From: an uncultured Desulfosporosinus sp. | GTDB taxonomy: Bacteria > Bacillota > Desulfitobacteriia > Desulfitobacteriales > Desulfitobacteriaceae | NCBI GenBank assembly: GCA_927405585.1 | Contig: CAKMJS010000134.1 | Span: 22,397-86,396, forward strand | Reading direction: 5' to 3' | DNA: 64,000 nt | In this document: positions 43,091 to 52,088 of the stretch, piece by piece | Numbering within the stretch: position 1 is the stretch's first letter | How the letters are laid out: every line of letters begins with the position of its first letter | Notes under the pieces: model-generated | Database searches by the model: none | Told to the model about the DNA's origin: nothing | What the model saw: only the letters and a program-made list of their open reading frames with translations | Position numbers and translations under genes: made by a program

Positions 43091-44083
43091 ATGCGTTTAG
43101 TTTTTATGGGTACACCTGATTTTGCGGTACCTTCTCTACGAGCCCTGGTTCAGGGAGGACATGATGTCGTAGGAGTCTTTACACAACCTGATAGGCCAGC
43201 TGGAAGAGGAAAAAACTTAAAACCTAGTCCTGTAAAAGTAGCGGCAGAAGAATTAGGTTTAGCTGTTTTTCAACCCGAAACGATAAAATCCAACGAAGGC
43301 ATCGAGCAACTACGGTCCTTAGCCCCGGATTGTATTATTGTGGTTGCTTATGGACAAATTTTATCAAGGGAAATATTACAATTGCCTGCCAAAGGGTGTA
43401 TCAATGTTCACGCTTCGTTACTCCCTTCGTACCGTGGTGCAGCACCCATTCATTGGGCTGTCATGAGTGGGGAAACTCTTAGTGGAGTGACCACTATGCT
43501 GATGGATGAAGGGTTAGATACAGGGGACATGTTACTTAAGCGAGAGGTGCTCATTACTGATGAAGCGACAACCGGAGAAATTCACGATCAGTTAGCTATT
43601 CTCGGAGGAAAACTACTCATTGACACGTTAAATAGGCTCGAAATGAATAAGTTAGTTGCTACACCACAAACAGGACCAACAAATTATGCTCCCCTTTTGA
43701 AACGCGAACATGAACGATTAGATTGGTCACGAAGGGCGGTCGAGCTGCATCATCAGATTCGGGGGTTAAACCCTTGGCCGGGAGCGTTCTCGACCTTTCG
43801 AGGAGAAAACTTCAAGATATGGAGAAGCGCTCCCATGCCACTTTCGGACCAGGATTTGGAGATGGAAGCTCGGAAGGTCGAACATCGAACATCGAACCAC
43901 GAACCTCGAGTTAAGATGGCTGACCCGGGTCAAATTGTTCAGGTGCTTGAGGATAGTCTAGTGGTTCAGACAGGGGATGGAGTTCTTCGGATTCTGGAGG
44001 TTCAACCCGCAGGCAAGCGAGCCATGTCAGCCAGGGATTTCTTCAATGGTCGACATGGCCAAGTAGGAGAAATTTTTGGCTAA
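43091..44083 (+). CDS. fmt: Methionyl-tRNA formyltransferase, with an internal repeat-derived insertion
   Basis: The 330-residue enzyme formylates initiator Met-tRNA. FMGTPDFAVPSL opens the protein; the catalytic INVHASLLPSYRGAAPIHW is near residue 105. ATG 43091 follows GTAGGGGGA; an in-frame TTG at 43085 is less likely. Between the conserved KIWRSAPM and PGQIVQV segments of the C-terminal domain lies roughly 20 extra residues (including VEHRTSNHEPRV) encoded by a 7-bp repeat array (43878-43912). The frame stays open and downstream conserved LEVQPAGKRAMSARDF is intact, so the protein is probably functional. Confidence 0.93.
   Translation: MRLVFMGTPDFAVPSLRALVQGGHDVVGVFTQPDRPAGRGKNLKPSPVKVAAEELGLAVFQPETIKSNEGIEQLRSLAPDCIIVVAYGQILSREILQLPAKGCINVHASLLPSYRGAAPIHWAVMSGETLSGVTTMLMDEGLDTGDMLLKREVLITDEATTGEIHDQLAILGGKLLIDTLNRLEMNKLVATPQTGPTNYAPLLKREHERLDWSRRAVELHHQIRGLNPWPGAFSTFRGENFKIWRSAPMPLSDQDLEMEARKVEHRTSNHEPRVKMADPGQIVQVLEDSLVVQTGDGVLRILEVQPAGKRAMSARDFFNGRHGQVGEIFG
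43878..43912 (+). repeat. Five-unit 7-bp array inside the fmt coding sequence
   Basis: TCGAACA TCGAACA TCGAACC ACGAACC TCGAGTT lies in frame within fmt. It matches 43044-43078 unit for unit apart from a few bases. Confidence 0.85.
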
Positions 44084-44087
44084 GGAA

Positions 44088-44238
44088 GCTACGCGATACG
44101 CGATGCACGATGCACGATGCACGAATCGAAAGCGAAAATAGTTCGCAGAACGATTAATGTCTCGAAGTTCAATTGGTACTTCGATTCGTAGAATTGAATA
44201 CACAATTCGGACATCGCGCATCGAGCCTCGTACATCGA
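44088..44238 (+). repeat. 7-bp repeat arrays between fmt and the YugP-like gene
   Basis: GCTACGC GATACGC GATGCAC GATGCAC GATGCAC GAATCGA (44088-44129) and ACATCGC GCATCGA GCCTCGT ACATCGA (44211-44238) flank a stretch with short inverted repeats of GAATTG. They fill nearly the whole 173-base gap. Confidence 0.75.
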
Positions 44239-44256
44239 ATTTAAGGAGGTCAATGT

Positions 44257-44943
44257 ATGTATTTTTGGGACTCCACGATAGTGCTTTTAATACCTGCCAT
44301 ATTACTCTCGATATATGCTCAATACAAAATTTCCTCGTCTTATAAACATTACTCAAAAATCCGCTCTCAGTCAGGGCTTACGGGAGCACAAACAGCTCGA
44401 GCACTTCTGAATAGTAATGGGCTCTATGATGTGCGGGTGGAAGCGGTTCAAGGACGGCTCTCCGATCATTACGATCCAAGTACTCGGGTTATTAACTTAA
44501 GTCCAGAGGTGTTTCAGGGTACCTCACTTTCTTCTGTGGCCGTAGCGGCACACGAAACAGGGCATGCTCTCCAACATGCTTCAGGATATTTCCCAATGAC
44601 ACTTAGATCGTCCTTCGTCCCAGTCGCGAGTCTCGGTAGCGGGGCGGGACCAATATTGATTATGGTGGGACTTTTCATGCCGACCTATGGGTGGCTACTT
44701 GATTTCGGAATTCTGGCTTTTTCGTTTGCTGTGCTCTTTCAGATTATTACTCTGCCGGTAGAGTTCAATGCCAGTAACAGAGCCATGACACTTTTGCAGG
44801 AAGGAAATATGCTGGGAAGTGAGGAAGTTCGAGGGGCCCGTTCTGTACTGAACGCAGCAGCTTTAACCTATGTGGCAGCAGCGTTAGCGGCAGTGCTTCA
44901 ATTAGCTCGGTTCATCCTGATTTCCCGTGGGAGAAGCAAATGA
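44257..44943 (+). CDS. Membrane zinc metallopeptidase, YugP-like
   Basis: The 228-residue protein is of the YugP/PF04298 neutral zinc protease family. A membrane helix lies near residues 5-22, the zinc motif VAAHETGHALQHA near 106-118, and two or three further hydrophobic segments follow near 130-170 and 205-222. The active site probably faces the cytoplasm or membrane interface. Physiological substrate unknown. Its stop overlaps rsmB by 4 bases; AAGGAGG precedes the ATG. Confidence 0.9.
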   Translation: MYFWDSTIVLLIPAILLSIYAQYKISSSYKHYSKIRSQSGLTGAQTARALLNSNGLYDVRVEAVQGRLSDHYDPSTRVINLSPEVFQGTSLSSVAVAAHETGHALQHASGYFPMTLRSSFVPVASLGSGAGPILIMVGLFMPTYGWLLDFGILAFSFAVLFQIITLPVEFNASNRAMTLLQEGNMLGSEEVRGARSVLNAAALTYVAAALAAVLQLARFILISRGRSK

Positions 44944-46298
44944 TGAAAGAGACAGCGCGAGGGATGGCAGTTCAGATGCTGACGCGTGTCGAGACAGAAG
45001 GGGCTTACGCTAATCTCTTGCTCCAGAAAAATATTGCGCGCTTACCGGATACGAGAGATCGCCAATTTGTGACGTTATTAGTGAATGGTACGCTCAAACA
45101 CCGACTGACCTTAGATTACGCATTGCGTTTGCATTTGAGTAAACCAATGTCGTCACTTCCACACGAAGTACGAGCTATCCTGCGGATTGGCGCTTTTCAA
45201 TTGCTTTATGTAGATAAAGTACCTTCTGCAGTTGCGGTCAATGAAAGTGTGGAATTAGCAAAACCCTTCCCCAAATTCACAGGCTTGGTGAACAGTGTCT
45301 TGCGTAAAGTTATGAATAAGGCGTGGGATTTCTCATGGCCGGATGTCAAACGCGAAACCGTGCGCTATCTTTCGGTACGCTACTCTCACCCAGAATGGAT
45401 GATCCAGCGCTGGTTAAAACGCTGGGGTATTGAGGAAACCGAAGCACTATGCCAAGCCAATAATGAACCGGCTCAAACTTGGATACGCACGAATACACTT
45501 AAGATCTCACGTGAAGATTTGATGGAGCGTCTTACTCAAGAAGGGGTTACAGTCGACCTGGGAACCAAGATACCGGAAAGCTTGAGAGTTCAACATTTTG
45601 GGGCCATTGAGCGGTTGGAGAGTTATCTGGAGGGGCTTTTTACGGTCCAAGATGAAAGCTCCCAACTTGTTGCCCATGTGGTAGACCCCAAGCCAGGACA
45701 GCGTGTCTTGGACACCTGTAGTGCTCCGGGTGGAAAAACCACGCATTTGGCTCAGATGATGCAGAATGAAGGAGAAATCGTGGCCTTTGATATCCATGAA
45801 CAAAAACTCGAACTGATCAATCAGTTAGCCGAAAGACTTGGAATGACGATAATCCAAACTCAATCGGGAGATGCTCGGGATTTGCCTGGTATAAAACTTG
45901 GCTCGCAGCAGCGCGTCTTGGTGGATGCTCCTTGTTCTGGATTGGGCGTTCTTCGTAGGAGAGCGGATCTGCGGTGGCAGAAAGAAGAGCAAGATCTCAA
46001 GGATTTGCCCCTCCTTCAGCTGGCCATCTTAGAGCGGGCTGCGACATGTGTGGAAGTGGGGGGATATCTAATCTACTCGACTTGTACCATCGAACCAGAA
46101 GAAAATTTTGAACTGGTTAAAACCTTTCGCTCAACCCACCCAGAATTTGAGACGGTCAACTTGGTGGAAGATTTACCCTTTGCCCTCGAGGATCCGAGAG
46201 ATATTCAACAAGCGAGTAAGGGTATGCTTCAACTTTTACCTCACCGCCATAGCATGGACGGTTTTTTCTTGGCAAAATTTCGTCGCAAGGAAGTTTAA
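44940..46298 (+). CDS. rsmB: 16S rRNA (cytosine-967-C5) methyltransferase RsmB
   Basis: The 452-residue enzyme has an N-terminal NusB-like domain (first ~140 residues) and a C-terminal SAM-dependent domain. The SAM site VLDTCSAPGGKTTHLA is near 258, the general-base motif VDAPCSGLGVLRR near 325 and the catalytic cysteine in YSTCTIEPEEN near 380. Two consecutive ATGs; the first overlaps the YugP-like stop. Typical neighbour of fmt and rlmN in Firmicutes. Confidence 0.95.
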   Translation: MMKETARGMAVQMLTRVETEGAYANLLLQKNIARLPDTRDRQFVTLLVNGTLKHRLTLDYALRLHLSKPMSSLPHEVRAILRIGAFQLLYVDKVPSAVAVNESVELAKPFPKFTGLVNSVLRKVMNKAWDFSWPDVKRETVRYLSVRYSHPEWMIQRWLKRWGIEETEALCQANNEPAQTWIRTNTLKISREDLMERLTQEGVTVDLGTKIPESLRVQHFGAIERLESYLEGLFTVQDESSQLVAHVVDPKPGQRVLDTCSAPGGKTTHLAQMMQNEGEIVAFDIHEQKLELINQLAERLGMTIIQTQSGDARDLPGIKLGSQQRVLVDAPCSGLGVLRRRADLRWQKEEQDLKDLPLLQLAILERAATCVEVGGYLIYSTCTIEPEENFELVKTFRSTHPEFETVNLVEDLPFALEDPRDIQQASKGMLQLLPHRHSMDGFFLAKFRRKEV

Positions 46299-46328
46299 CT
46301 GGAATGAATTGGGTGAATAATAAGTATT

Positions 46329-47390
46329 ATGGAAATAATAGAGCTTCGAGGGTGTTCAGACGATGAATTAATTGTGATTTGTCAGGAAATTGGTTTAAAA
46401 CGCTTTCGAGCAAACCAATTGTTTCAATGGGTTCAACAAAAAGCGGTTCGTACTTGGGAGGAAATGAAAAACATTGGGGAGCGTGATCGGCAAGTTTTGA
46501 GTTCACGCCTGAGTCTTTATCCGTTAGAAAAGGTGAGAGAACAACGGTCTAAGGACGGTACTCGAAAGTATCTATTCCGCCTAGGCGACGGGGAAACGAT
46601 TGAATGTGTTTTAATGGATTATGCACGGGCTAGGTCGCGGGACCGTCAAACAGTTTGTGTCTCTACTCAAGTTGGATGCGCAGTGGGGTGTGCTTTTTGT
46701 GCTACTGGGTTAGAAGGCTTTCGGAGAAATCTCAGTGTCGCTGAAATCGTGGGTCAAGTGTTGGATATTACCCATGATGTCCGCAAGGAGGATCCAGAGT
46801 TTCAAGTGACCAACATTGTCTTTATGGGTATGGGAGAACCCCTTCTCAATTATGATCAGGTGCTTAAGGCTATCCGACTTTTCAATCATGGACAAGGGTT
46901 AAATATTGGTATGAGACGGATGACAATCTCAACCTGTGGTGTCGCACCAAAGATTATACAACTGGCAAGCGATAATCCTCAGGTAGGGTTGGCTGTATCT
47001 CTGCATACGGCACAGGATGAAGTAAGAAATCAATTGATCCCGATGAACCGCCGTTACCCGCTAGACCAATTAATGGCGGCCTGTCGAGAGTACACGCGGG
47101 TAACGCATCGCCGAATCACTTTCGAGGTCGCGGTGACTGCCGAGAATGCGACGCGAGAAGAAGCTGAAGCCCTTGCCAGGCTATTAGATGGACAGTTTGG
47201 ACATGTCAATTTGATTCCGGTGAATCCGGTGGTGGGTACTGGTATGGAGCGCCCTAATCTAGAGCAGATCAAAAAATTTGCCCAGGTGTTAGAAGATGCC
47301 GGGGTTTCCGTTTCTTCTCGAGAGGAACGGGGGACGGATATTGACGCAGCTTGTGGTCAACTTCGTCGAGAGTGGGAGGGTGAATTATAA
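46329..47390 (+). CDS. rlmN: Dual-specificity RNA methyltransferase RlmN
   Basis: The 353-residue radical-SAM enzyme methylates adenine 2503 of 23S rRNA and A37 of some tRNAs. The cluster motif CAVGCAFCATG near 116-126 and the C-terminal catalytic Cys in DAACGQL near 342 are visible, as is GMGEPLLNYD near 162. Its ribosome site is poor, so coupling to rsmB 30 bases upstream is possible. Its stop shares a base with the next ATG. Confidence 0.96.
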   Translation: MEIIELRGCSDDELIVICQEIGLKRFRANQLFQWVQQKAVRTWEEMKNIGERDRQVLSSRLSLYPLEKVREQRSKDGTRKYLFRLGDGETIECVLMDYARARSRDRQTVCVSTQVGCAVGCAFCATGLEGFRRNLSVAEIVGQVLDITHDVRKEDPEFQVTNIVFMGMGEPLLNYDQVLKAIRLFNHGQGLNIGMRRMTISTCGVAPKIIQLASDNPQVGLAVSLHTAQDEVRNQLIPMNRRYPLDQLMAACREYTRVTHRRITFEVAVTAENATREEAEALARLLDGQFGHVNLIPVNPVVGTGMERPNLEQIKKFAQVLEDAGVSVSSREERGTDIDAACGQLRREWEGEL

Positions 47391-48190
47391 TGAGCCTTTT
47401 GGCCCGATTTGAAGGGATGGCTGAACTTCTATTTACCGGAGCTTTCAAAAAAGGTGCGTCCCGGCTTCAACCTGTGGAAATCGCGAAAGACCTTGTGAAG
47501 GCAATGCTTAAGAACAAGCAGGTTAGCATTTCACAGGTGTATGTCCCGAATATCTATCGGGTTTATCTCCATCCAAGTGATTGGGGGCCGTTAGCTAGTT
47601 TTGGGGATGTGTTTCTGATTGAACTTTCGAAGTATTTATTTACGGAGGCGGAACGAAACGGGTATACGTTTTTAACGAAACCTGCTATTGAGTTGCATGC
47701 TGATGAGACTGTCAATCCGCGGGAGATGGTGGTTGAAGTTGATTTTGATGACTCGATTGACGTAGACTGGCGAGAGGAAGAAGACGCAAGTAATGCTTCT
47801 AATGAATCGAATTGGCGTGAAAGTACCACTTTCTTAAGGGAAGGTGTCATGACAAACTTACCGGTTGAGGAGAAGTTAGGAAGGAATCCGGAATATTTTC
47901 TCGAAATTATAGAAGGACCCGATAAAGGTCAACTATTTACACTTCAGAATGCTGACGTTTTTATAGGTCGTCATGGGCAATGTAATTTGGTGCTCCATGA
48001 CCCTGAGGTTTCAAGACGGCATTTGAAGCTCGCTTCAGGAGAGAACGGTTGGTGGCTGGATGATTTAGGTAGTACGAACGGTTCTTTTGTCAATGGCCAA
48101 AGAATAACTCATCAGACGACTGCACCTGGTGACCGTATTCAAATTGGACAAAGTGTTCTGGTTATCAAGAAGTCCTTATCAATTAGTTAG
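47390..48190 (+). CDS. FhaA-like protein (DUF3662 plus FHA domain)
   Basis: The 266-residue protein has an N-terminal DUF3662 domain (about 1-125: FEGMAELLFTGAFKKG, VEIAKDLVKAM) and a C-terminal FHA phosphothreonine-binding domain (about 170-262) with the GRHGQCNLVL, SRRH and DLGSTNGSFVNG motifs. In Actinobacteria and Clostridia such proteins bind substrates of the PrkC/PknB kinase and tune cell-wall synthesis. It opens the kinase-phosphatase-FtsW-PBP cluster here. Confidence 0.9.
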   Translation: MSLLARFEGMAELLFTGAFKKGASRLQPVEIAKDLVKAMLKNKQVSISQVYVPNIYRVYLHPSDWGPLASFGDVFLIELSKYLFTEAERNGYTFLTKPAIELHADETVNPREMVVEVDFDDSIDVDWREEEDASNASNESNWRESTTFLREGVMTNLPVEEKLGRNPEYFLEIIEGPDKGQLFTLQNADVFIGRHGQCNLVLHDPEVSRRHLKLASGENGWWLDDLGSTNGSFVNGQRITHQTTAPGDRIQIGQSVLVIKKSLSIS

Positions 48191-48235
48191 ACTGTTGGTG
48201 CGAAGTGAACTCTAGTTTTCCAATTGGAGGGTTTT

Positions 48236-48685
48236 ATGCAATTTGTTTTAGTTATTGGACGGTTAGTTTTTGTAGCCCTTATTTATCTTTTTATTTTTAG
48301 AATTTTCACGGCACTATTAGCAGATCTTCAATTGAAGGGAATTTTTCAAAGTTCATTGCATGAATACGGGCGATTAGAGGTCCTCACGGGAGCAGAAGCG
48401 CTTTCCCGAGGAAAAGTTTTTAGAGTTGATGCCAAAGGGTTGCGTTTGGGACGTGGAAAGCATAATGATATTGTTTTACCCGATCATTTTGCTTCCATAG
48501 ACCATGCTGTTTTTAGGTTAAAAAAAGGACAGACTATTGTGGAAGACTTGGGAAGTACCAATGGAACTTGGGTTAACGGAGAGCAAATCCATTCTCCGGT
48601 CCAAATGGTTCCTGGGGACTATGTGAAAGTTGGAAGTATTACCTTCCAATACTCGAGGTGGCAAAATGAGAGTTCTAAGCTTTAG
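48236..48685 (+). CDS. FhaB-like membrane FHA protein
   Basis: The 149-residue protein has an N-terminal transmembrane helix (residues 3-27), followed by an FHA domain (LRLGRGKHNDIVL, ASIDHAVF, EDLGSTNGTWVNG). ATG 48236 follows GGAGGG; a 4-residue longer frame would use the site itself. A membrane-bound phosphothreonine reader near septal wall enzymes. Its end overlaps the phosphatase start by 20 bases. Confidence 0.88.
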   Translation: MQFVLVIGRLVFVALIYLFIFRIFTALLADLQLKGIFQSSLHEYGRLEVLTGAEALSRGKVFRVDAKGLRLGRGKHNDIVLPDHFASIDHAVFRLKKGQTIVEDLGSTNGTWVNGEQIHSPVQMVPGDYVKVGSITFQYSRWQNESSKL

Positions 48686-49385
48686 TGAAAAAGGGTGTAT
48701 TCGAAAAAACAATGAAGATTCTTTTCTGGTGTTACCAGAACATGGACTATATGCTGTGGCCGATGGGATGGGGGGGCACCGCGCTGGAGAAGTTGCTTCT
48801 TCAACCGCCTTGCAAGAATTGGGAAAATTAGTTCCGGAATTGGTTGAGCTTGAGGGGCAGGTCTTGGAACGGGGCTTGACTGAGGCCTTTATTCAGGCAA
48901 ATCGAGTCGTCAATGAATCCTCGACCAGGGAACCGGAAAATGCCGGGATGGGCACTACTCTGACAGTTTTGCTGGTACGTCACGGGACTGCAGTTATTGC
49001 CCATGTCGGAGACAGTCGAGCTTATTTATGGCGAGATGAGTCGTTGACCTGCTTGACAATCGACCATTCCTTGGTCGGTGAACTTGTGAGGTTAGGACAA
49101 ATCTCCCTAGAAGAAGCGGAAAAACACCCTCAACGGCATGTGTTAATGCGTGCAGTGGGTGCAGACCATAAGATCGAGGTGGATTGCTGGAGTATAAGTG
49201 TACAGACCGGAGATGTTTTCTTCTTGTGTACGGACGGTTTTTCCAATGTGATCAGTAATCAGGAGCTTGCGGAAGAATTCCTGGAACTGGGGTCCTGGGA
49301 AGGACGGTTTGAAAAATTACGAAAGCTCACCTTAGAACGGGGTGCACCGGATAATTTTACAGCCTTGTGCTGTATATTGGAGTAA
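48666..49385 (+). CDS. prpC: PP2C-family Ser/Thr phosphatase (PrpC/Stp)
   Basis: The 239-residue metal-dependent phosphatase starts MRVLSFSEKGCIRKNNEDSF. Metal-binding motifs are visible: VADGMGGHRAGE near 34, GTTLTV near 97, HVGDSRAYL near 110 and the final DNFTAL. It reverses phosphorylation by PrkC encoded 3.4 kb downstream. The start at 48666 fits GAGGTGG 5 bases upstream; a longer frame lies wholly within the FHA gene. Confidence 0.94.
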   Translation: MRVLSFSEKGCIRKNNEDSFLVLPEHGLYAVADGMGGHRAGEVASSTALQELGKLVPELVELEGQVLERGLTEAFIQANRVVNESSTREPENAGMGTTLTVLLVRHGTAVIAHVGDSRAYLWRDESLTCLTIDHSLVGELVRLGQISLEEAEKHPQRHVLMRAVGADHKIEVDCWSISVQTGDVFFLCTDGFSNVISNQELAEEFLELGSWEGRFEKLRKLTLERGAPDNFTALCCILE

Positions 49386-49389
49386 GCTA

Positions 49390-50673
49390 ATGATTGATCG
49401 TTTTACCACTCGCGTTATCATATTAGGAATGATGTGGCTTGGGCTTAGTTTGCTTAAATGGGAGAGTTTGAGTACTCAACTCCTTTGGCAAGCACTAATT
49501 TTTACTGCCATAGTCCTTCTGGGGTGCCTGATGGAACAAATTCTCCATTATCAAGGGGATCCCTATATTTTACCAGTGGTGCAGGCAATCATGGCTTTAG
49601 GGCTAGTGTTCGTTGTGCGAATTAATCCCAATGTTGCCTTGCACCAATTCTGGTGGGCTAACATCGGACAAGTGCTCTTTTACGCAGTTTTATGGGTGAT
49701 GCAAGATTATCGAAAATTAGGAAGGTTTCGATACCTCTGGGGACTTTTAGCGGTTGTATTGTTGCTGGTGACCCTTCTATTTGGCTCCGAAGAAGGTGGT
49801 GCAACTAGCTCATTCAAGTTTTGGGGAATTGGGATTCAACCGGAAGAATTTGTAAAGCTTGCTTTGCTTTTATTCATGGCAACATATTTGGAAGAGAATG
49901 AGGAATTGTTGCGAGTAGGGACCGTTCAGTGGGGACGATTCTCCTTACCAGATTGGCGGACCTTGGGTCCATTCATGATCATGGTTGCTTTCGTACTTGG
50001 GATTTTAGCTGCTCAGAAGAGCTTGGGGACAGCTTTGGTGTTTTATATGCTCTTCGTGCTTATGCTTTATGTTGTGACTGAGCGGGTCCTTTACTTAGGA
50101 ATATCGGTCCCGATTTTCTTACTGACTGGTAGCATTGCCTATATGCTCTTTAGACATGTGCGCGTCCGAGTAGAGGTGTGGATGAATCCTTGGCTAGATC
50201 CGACAGGTGGAGGGTATCAAATTGCCCAATCTCTGTTTGCTATCAGTGGTGGGAACATTTTAGGTACTGGGTTAGGCAATGGCATAGGGGCCTCGACTGT
50301 ACCTGTGGCCATCAGTGATTTTGTCTTTTCTGTCATTGCGGAAGAATTGGGCTTTGCGGGAGCAATGGCAGTGCTGGTGCTCTTTCTGATCGTTGTCATG
50401 AGGGCTTTTGCGGTAAGCCTCAAGGCGAAAGATCGGTTCGGCCAAATCCTAGCTGCTGGAATTGGAATACTCCTGGGAACAGAAACGTTAATTATTCTGG
50501 CAGGGGTCACGAAACTACTTCCCTTGACCGGTATACCACTTCCCTGGGTAAGTTATGGTGGTAGTTCTCTAATTGTTCACTTTATCTTGTTAGGGGTGCT
50601 GCTGAATATCTCAAACGCCACCGCAGTAGGTACCCATAGTATCAAGAATAAAGGAAGGGAGTACGCAACATAA
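49390..50673 (+). CDS. FtsW/RodA/SpoVE-family peptidoglycan glycosyltransferase
   Basis: The 427-residue SEDS protein has about 10-12 membrane segments. Family landmarks: KFWGIGIQPEEFVKLALLL near 140 and the C-terminal TGIPLPWVSYGGSSLIVHF near 385. It polymerises lipid II together with a class B PBP; the next gene, sharing a base with its stop, encodes that partner. ATG 49390 is chosen because the longer frame overlaps the phosphatase. Whether it acts in elongation or division is not decidable here. Confidence 0.94.
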   Translation: MIDRFTTRVIILGMMWLGLSLLKWESLSTQLLWQALIFTAIVLLGCLMEQILHYQGDPYILPVVQAIMALGLVFVVRINPNVALHQFWWANIGQVLFYAVLWVMQDYRKLGRFRYLWGLLAVVLLLVTLLFGSEEGGATSSFKFWGIGIQPEEFVKLALLLFMATYLEENEELLRVGTVQWGRFSLPDWRTLGPFMIMVAFVLGILAAQKSLGTALVFYMLFVLMLYVVTERVLYLGISVPIFLLTGSIAYMLFRHVRVRVEVWMNPWLDPTGGGYQIAQSLFAISGGNILGTGLGNGIGASTVPVAISDFVFSVIAEELGFAGAMAVLVLFLIVVMRAFAVSLKAKDRFGQILAAGIGILLGTETLIILAGVTKLLPLTGIPLPWVSYGGSSLIVHFILLGVLLNISNATAVGTHSIKNKGREYAT

Positions 50674-52088
50674 TGCGAGGGGTACGTCGAGTAGCGCTTG
50701 GAATGGCCTTTAGTTTTTTTATCTTAAGTCTTGGTTTGGTCTATTGGCAGGTTATTCAGGCAGATACGTTACTGAAAGATAAAGCCAATCGTCGCTTAAT
50801 TCTCATGGAAAACCGAGTGACAAGAGGAGGAATTTTTGATCGTAATGGCGAAATCATAGCACAAACTCAAACTACCAACGGTAAGAAGGAACGTGTCTAT
50901 CCGAAGGGGGAAATGTTTGAGCCACTGCTTGGTTATTCGACTGTGAAACTTGCCTCCTCTGGGCTCGAAGGAAACCTGGCAGATTGGTTAGTGGGAGTTA
51001 AGAAGGCCACGCCCACTCAAGCAGTTCAACAGCTCTTTGCCCTTCCCCGTCAGGGCAATGATGTGGTGCTCACGTTGGACTCGCGTTTACAGAGCATTGC
51101 TTATAATGCTCTCAAAGGAAAGATGGGGGCGGTTGTAGCCCTCGATCCACGGACCGGAGAAGTATTGGCTTTGGTCAGCCAACCGAGCTTTAATCCGAAC
51201 AAGCTGGAAGCGAATTGGGCTGACATAATAAGTCGTGAAACGGATAGGCCACTTGAACACCGTTATTTTTCCCTTTTCCCACCGGGATCGACGATGAAGG
51301 TGGTGACATCAGCTGCAATCTTACGAAGTGGGATCAATACCACCGACCTCTATGATTGCAAAGGATCGACCGTGATTAATGGACAAGTTATTTCTGAACA
51401 AAATGATAAGGCCCATGGCTGGGTCAACTATAATATGGCTTTAGCAAACTCCTGTAACACTTACTTTGCGACATTTGGGGTACAGGCAGGCGATAAGAAC
51501 TTTCTTACAGCTGCCGAACGATTTGGCTTTGGGCAGAAAATTCCTTTTGAACTTAATATACCCATGAGCTCGATTTCAAAAGGAACCGATATACCTACTA
51601 AGTTGACGACAAATCTTCTTGCAGCCAGTACATTCGGGCAAGGGGAGGTTCTAGTATCACCCTTTCATATGGCGTTAATTACGGCCGGCATCGCCAACCA
51701 GGGAGTTATCATGACTCCACACCTTGTGGAACGTGTCCTAGACCCCACTCAAAATGTAATATTTCAACAAAAACCAGAGCCTTGGTTGACCGCACTTTCT
51801 AAAGAGGAAGCCCTTAAGATCACGAGCGGGATGGTAACTGCAGTGATCGATGGGACGGCGGCCCCCGGGGCGATACCAAATGTTCAAGTAGCGGCCAAAA
51901 CTGGTTCGGCGGAACCAGGGGGAAATGTCCCAACGCATGGCTGGTATATTGCGTTTGCGCCAGCTGAAGCTCCGCGGATTGCGATTGCCGTTATTGTGGA
52001 ACACGGCGGAACAGGAGGCGGCGCGGCTGCTCCAATTGCCCGACAAATCCTGCAAGCAGCATTGAGCCAGAAAGAAGGTGTCAAATAA
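50673..52088 (+). CDS. pbpA: Class B penicillin-binding protein (PbpA-like)
   Basis: The 471-residue transpeptidase has one N-terminal membrane anchor (residues 8-28), a short dimerisation region (RGGIFDRNGE near 52) and a transpeptidase domain. The catalytic motifs are PPGSTMK (SxxK) near 210, NSCN (SxN) near 265 and AKTGSAE (KTG) near 410. Only a short region precedes the catalytic domain, as in actinobacterial PbpA. It pairs with the preceding SEDS protein. Confidence 0.94.
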   Translation: MRGVRRVALGMAFSFFILSLGLVYWQVIQADTLLKDKANRRLILMENRVTRGGIFDRNGEIIAQTQTTNGKKERVYPKGEMFEPLLGYSTVKLASSGLEGNLADWLVGVKKATPTQAVQQLFALPRQGNDVVLTLDSRLQSIAYNALKGKMGAVVALDPRTGEVLALVSQPSFNPNKLEANWADIISRETDRPLEHRYFSLFPPGSTMKVVTSAAILRSGINTTDLYDCKGSTVINGQVISEQNDKAHGWVNYNMALANSCNTYFATFGVQAGDKNFLTAAERFGFGQKIPFELNIPMSSISKGTDIPTKLTTNLLAASTFGQGEVLVSPFHMALITAGIANQGVIMTPHLVERVLDPTQNVIFQQKPEPWLTALSKEEALKITSGMVTAVIDGTAAPGAIPNVQVAAKTGSAEPGGNVPTHGWYIAFAPAEAPRIAIAVIVEHGGTGGGAAAPIARQILQAALSQKEGVK

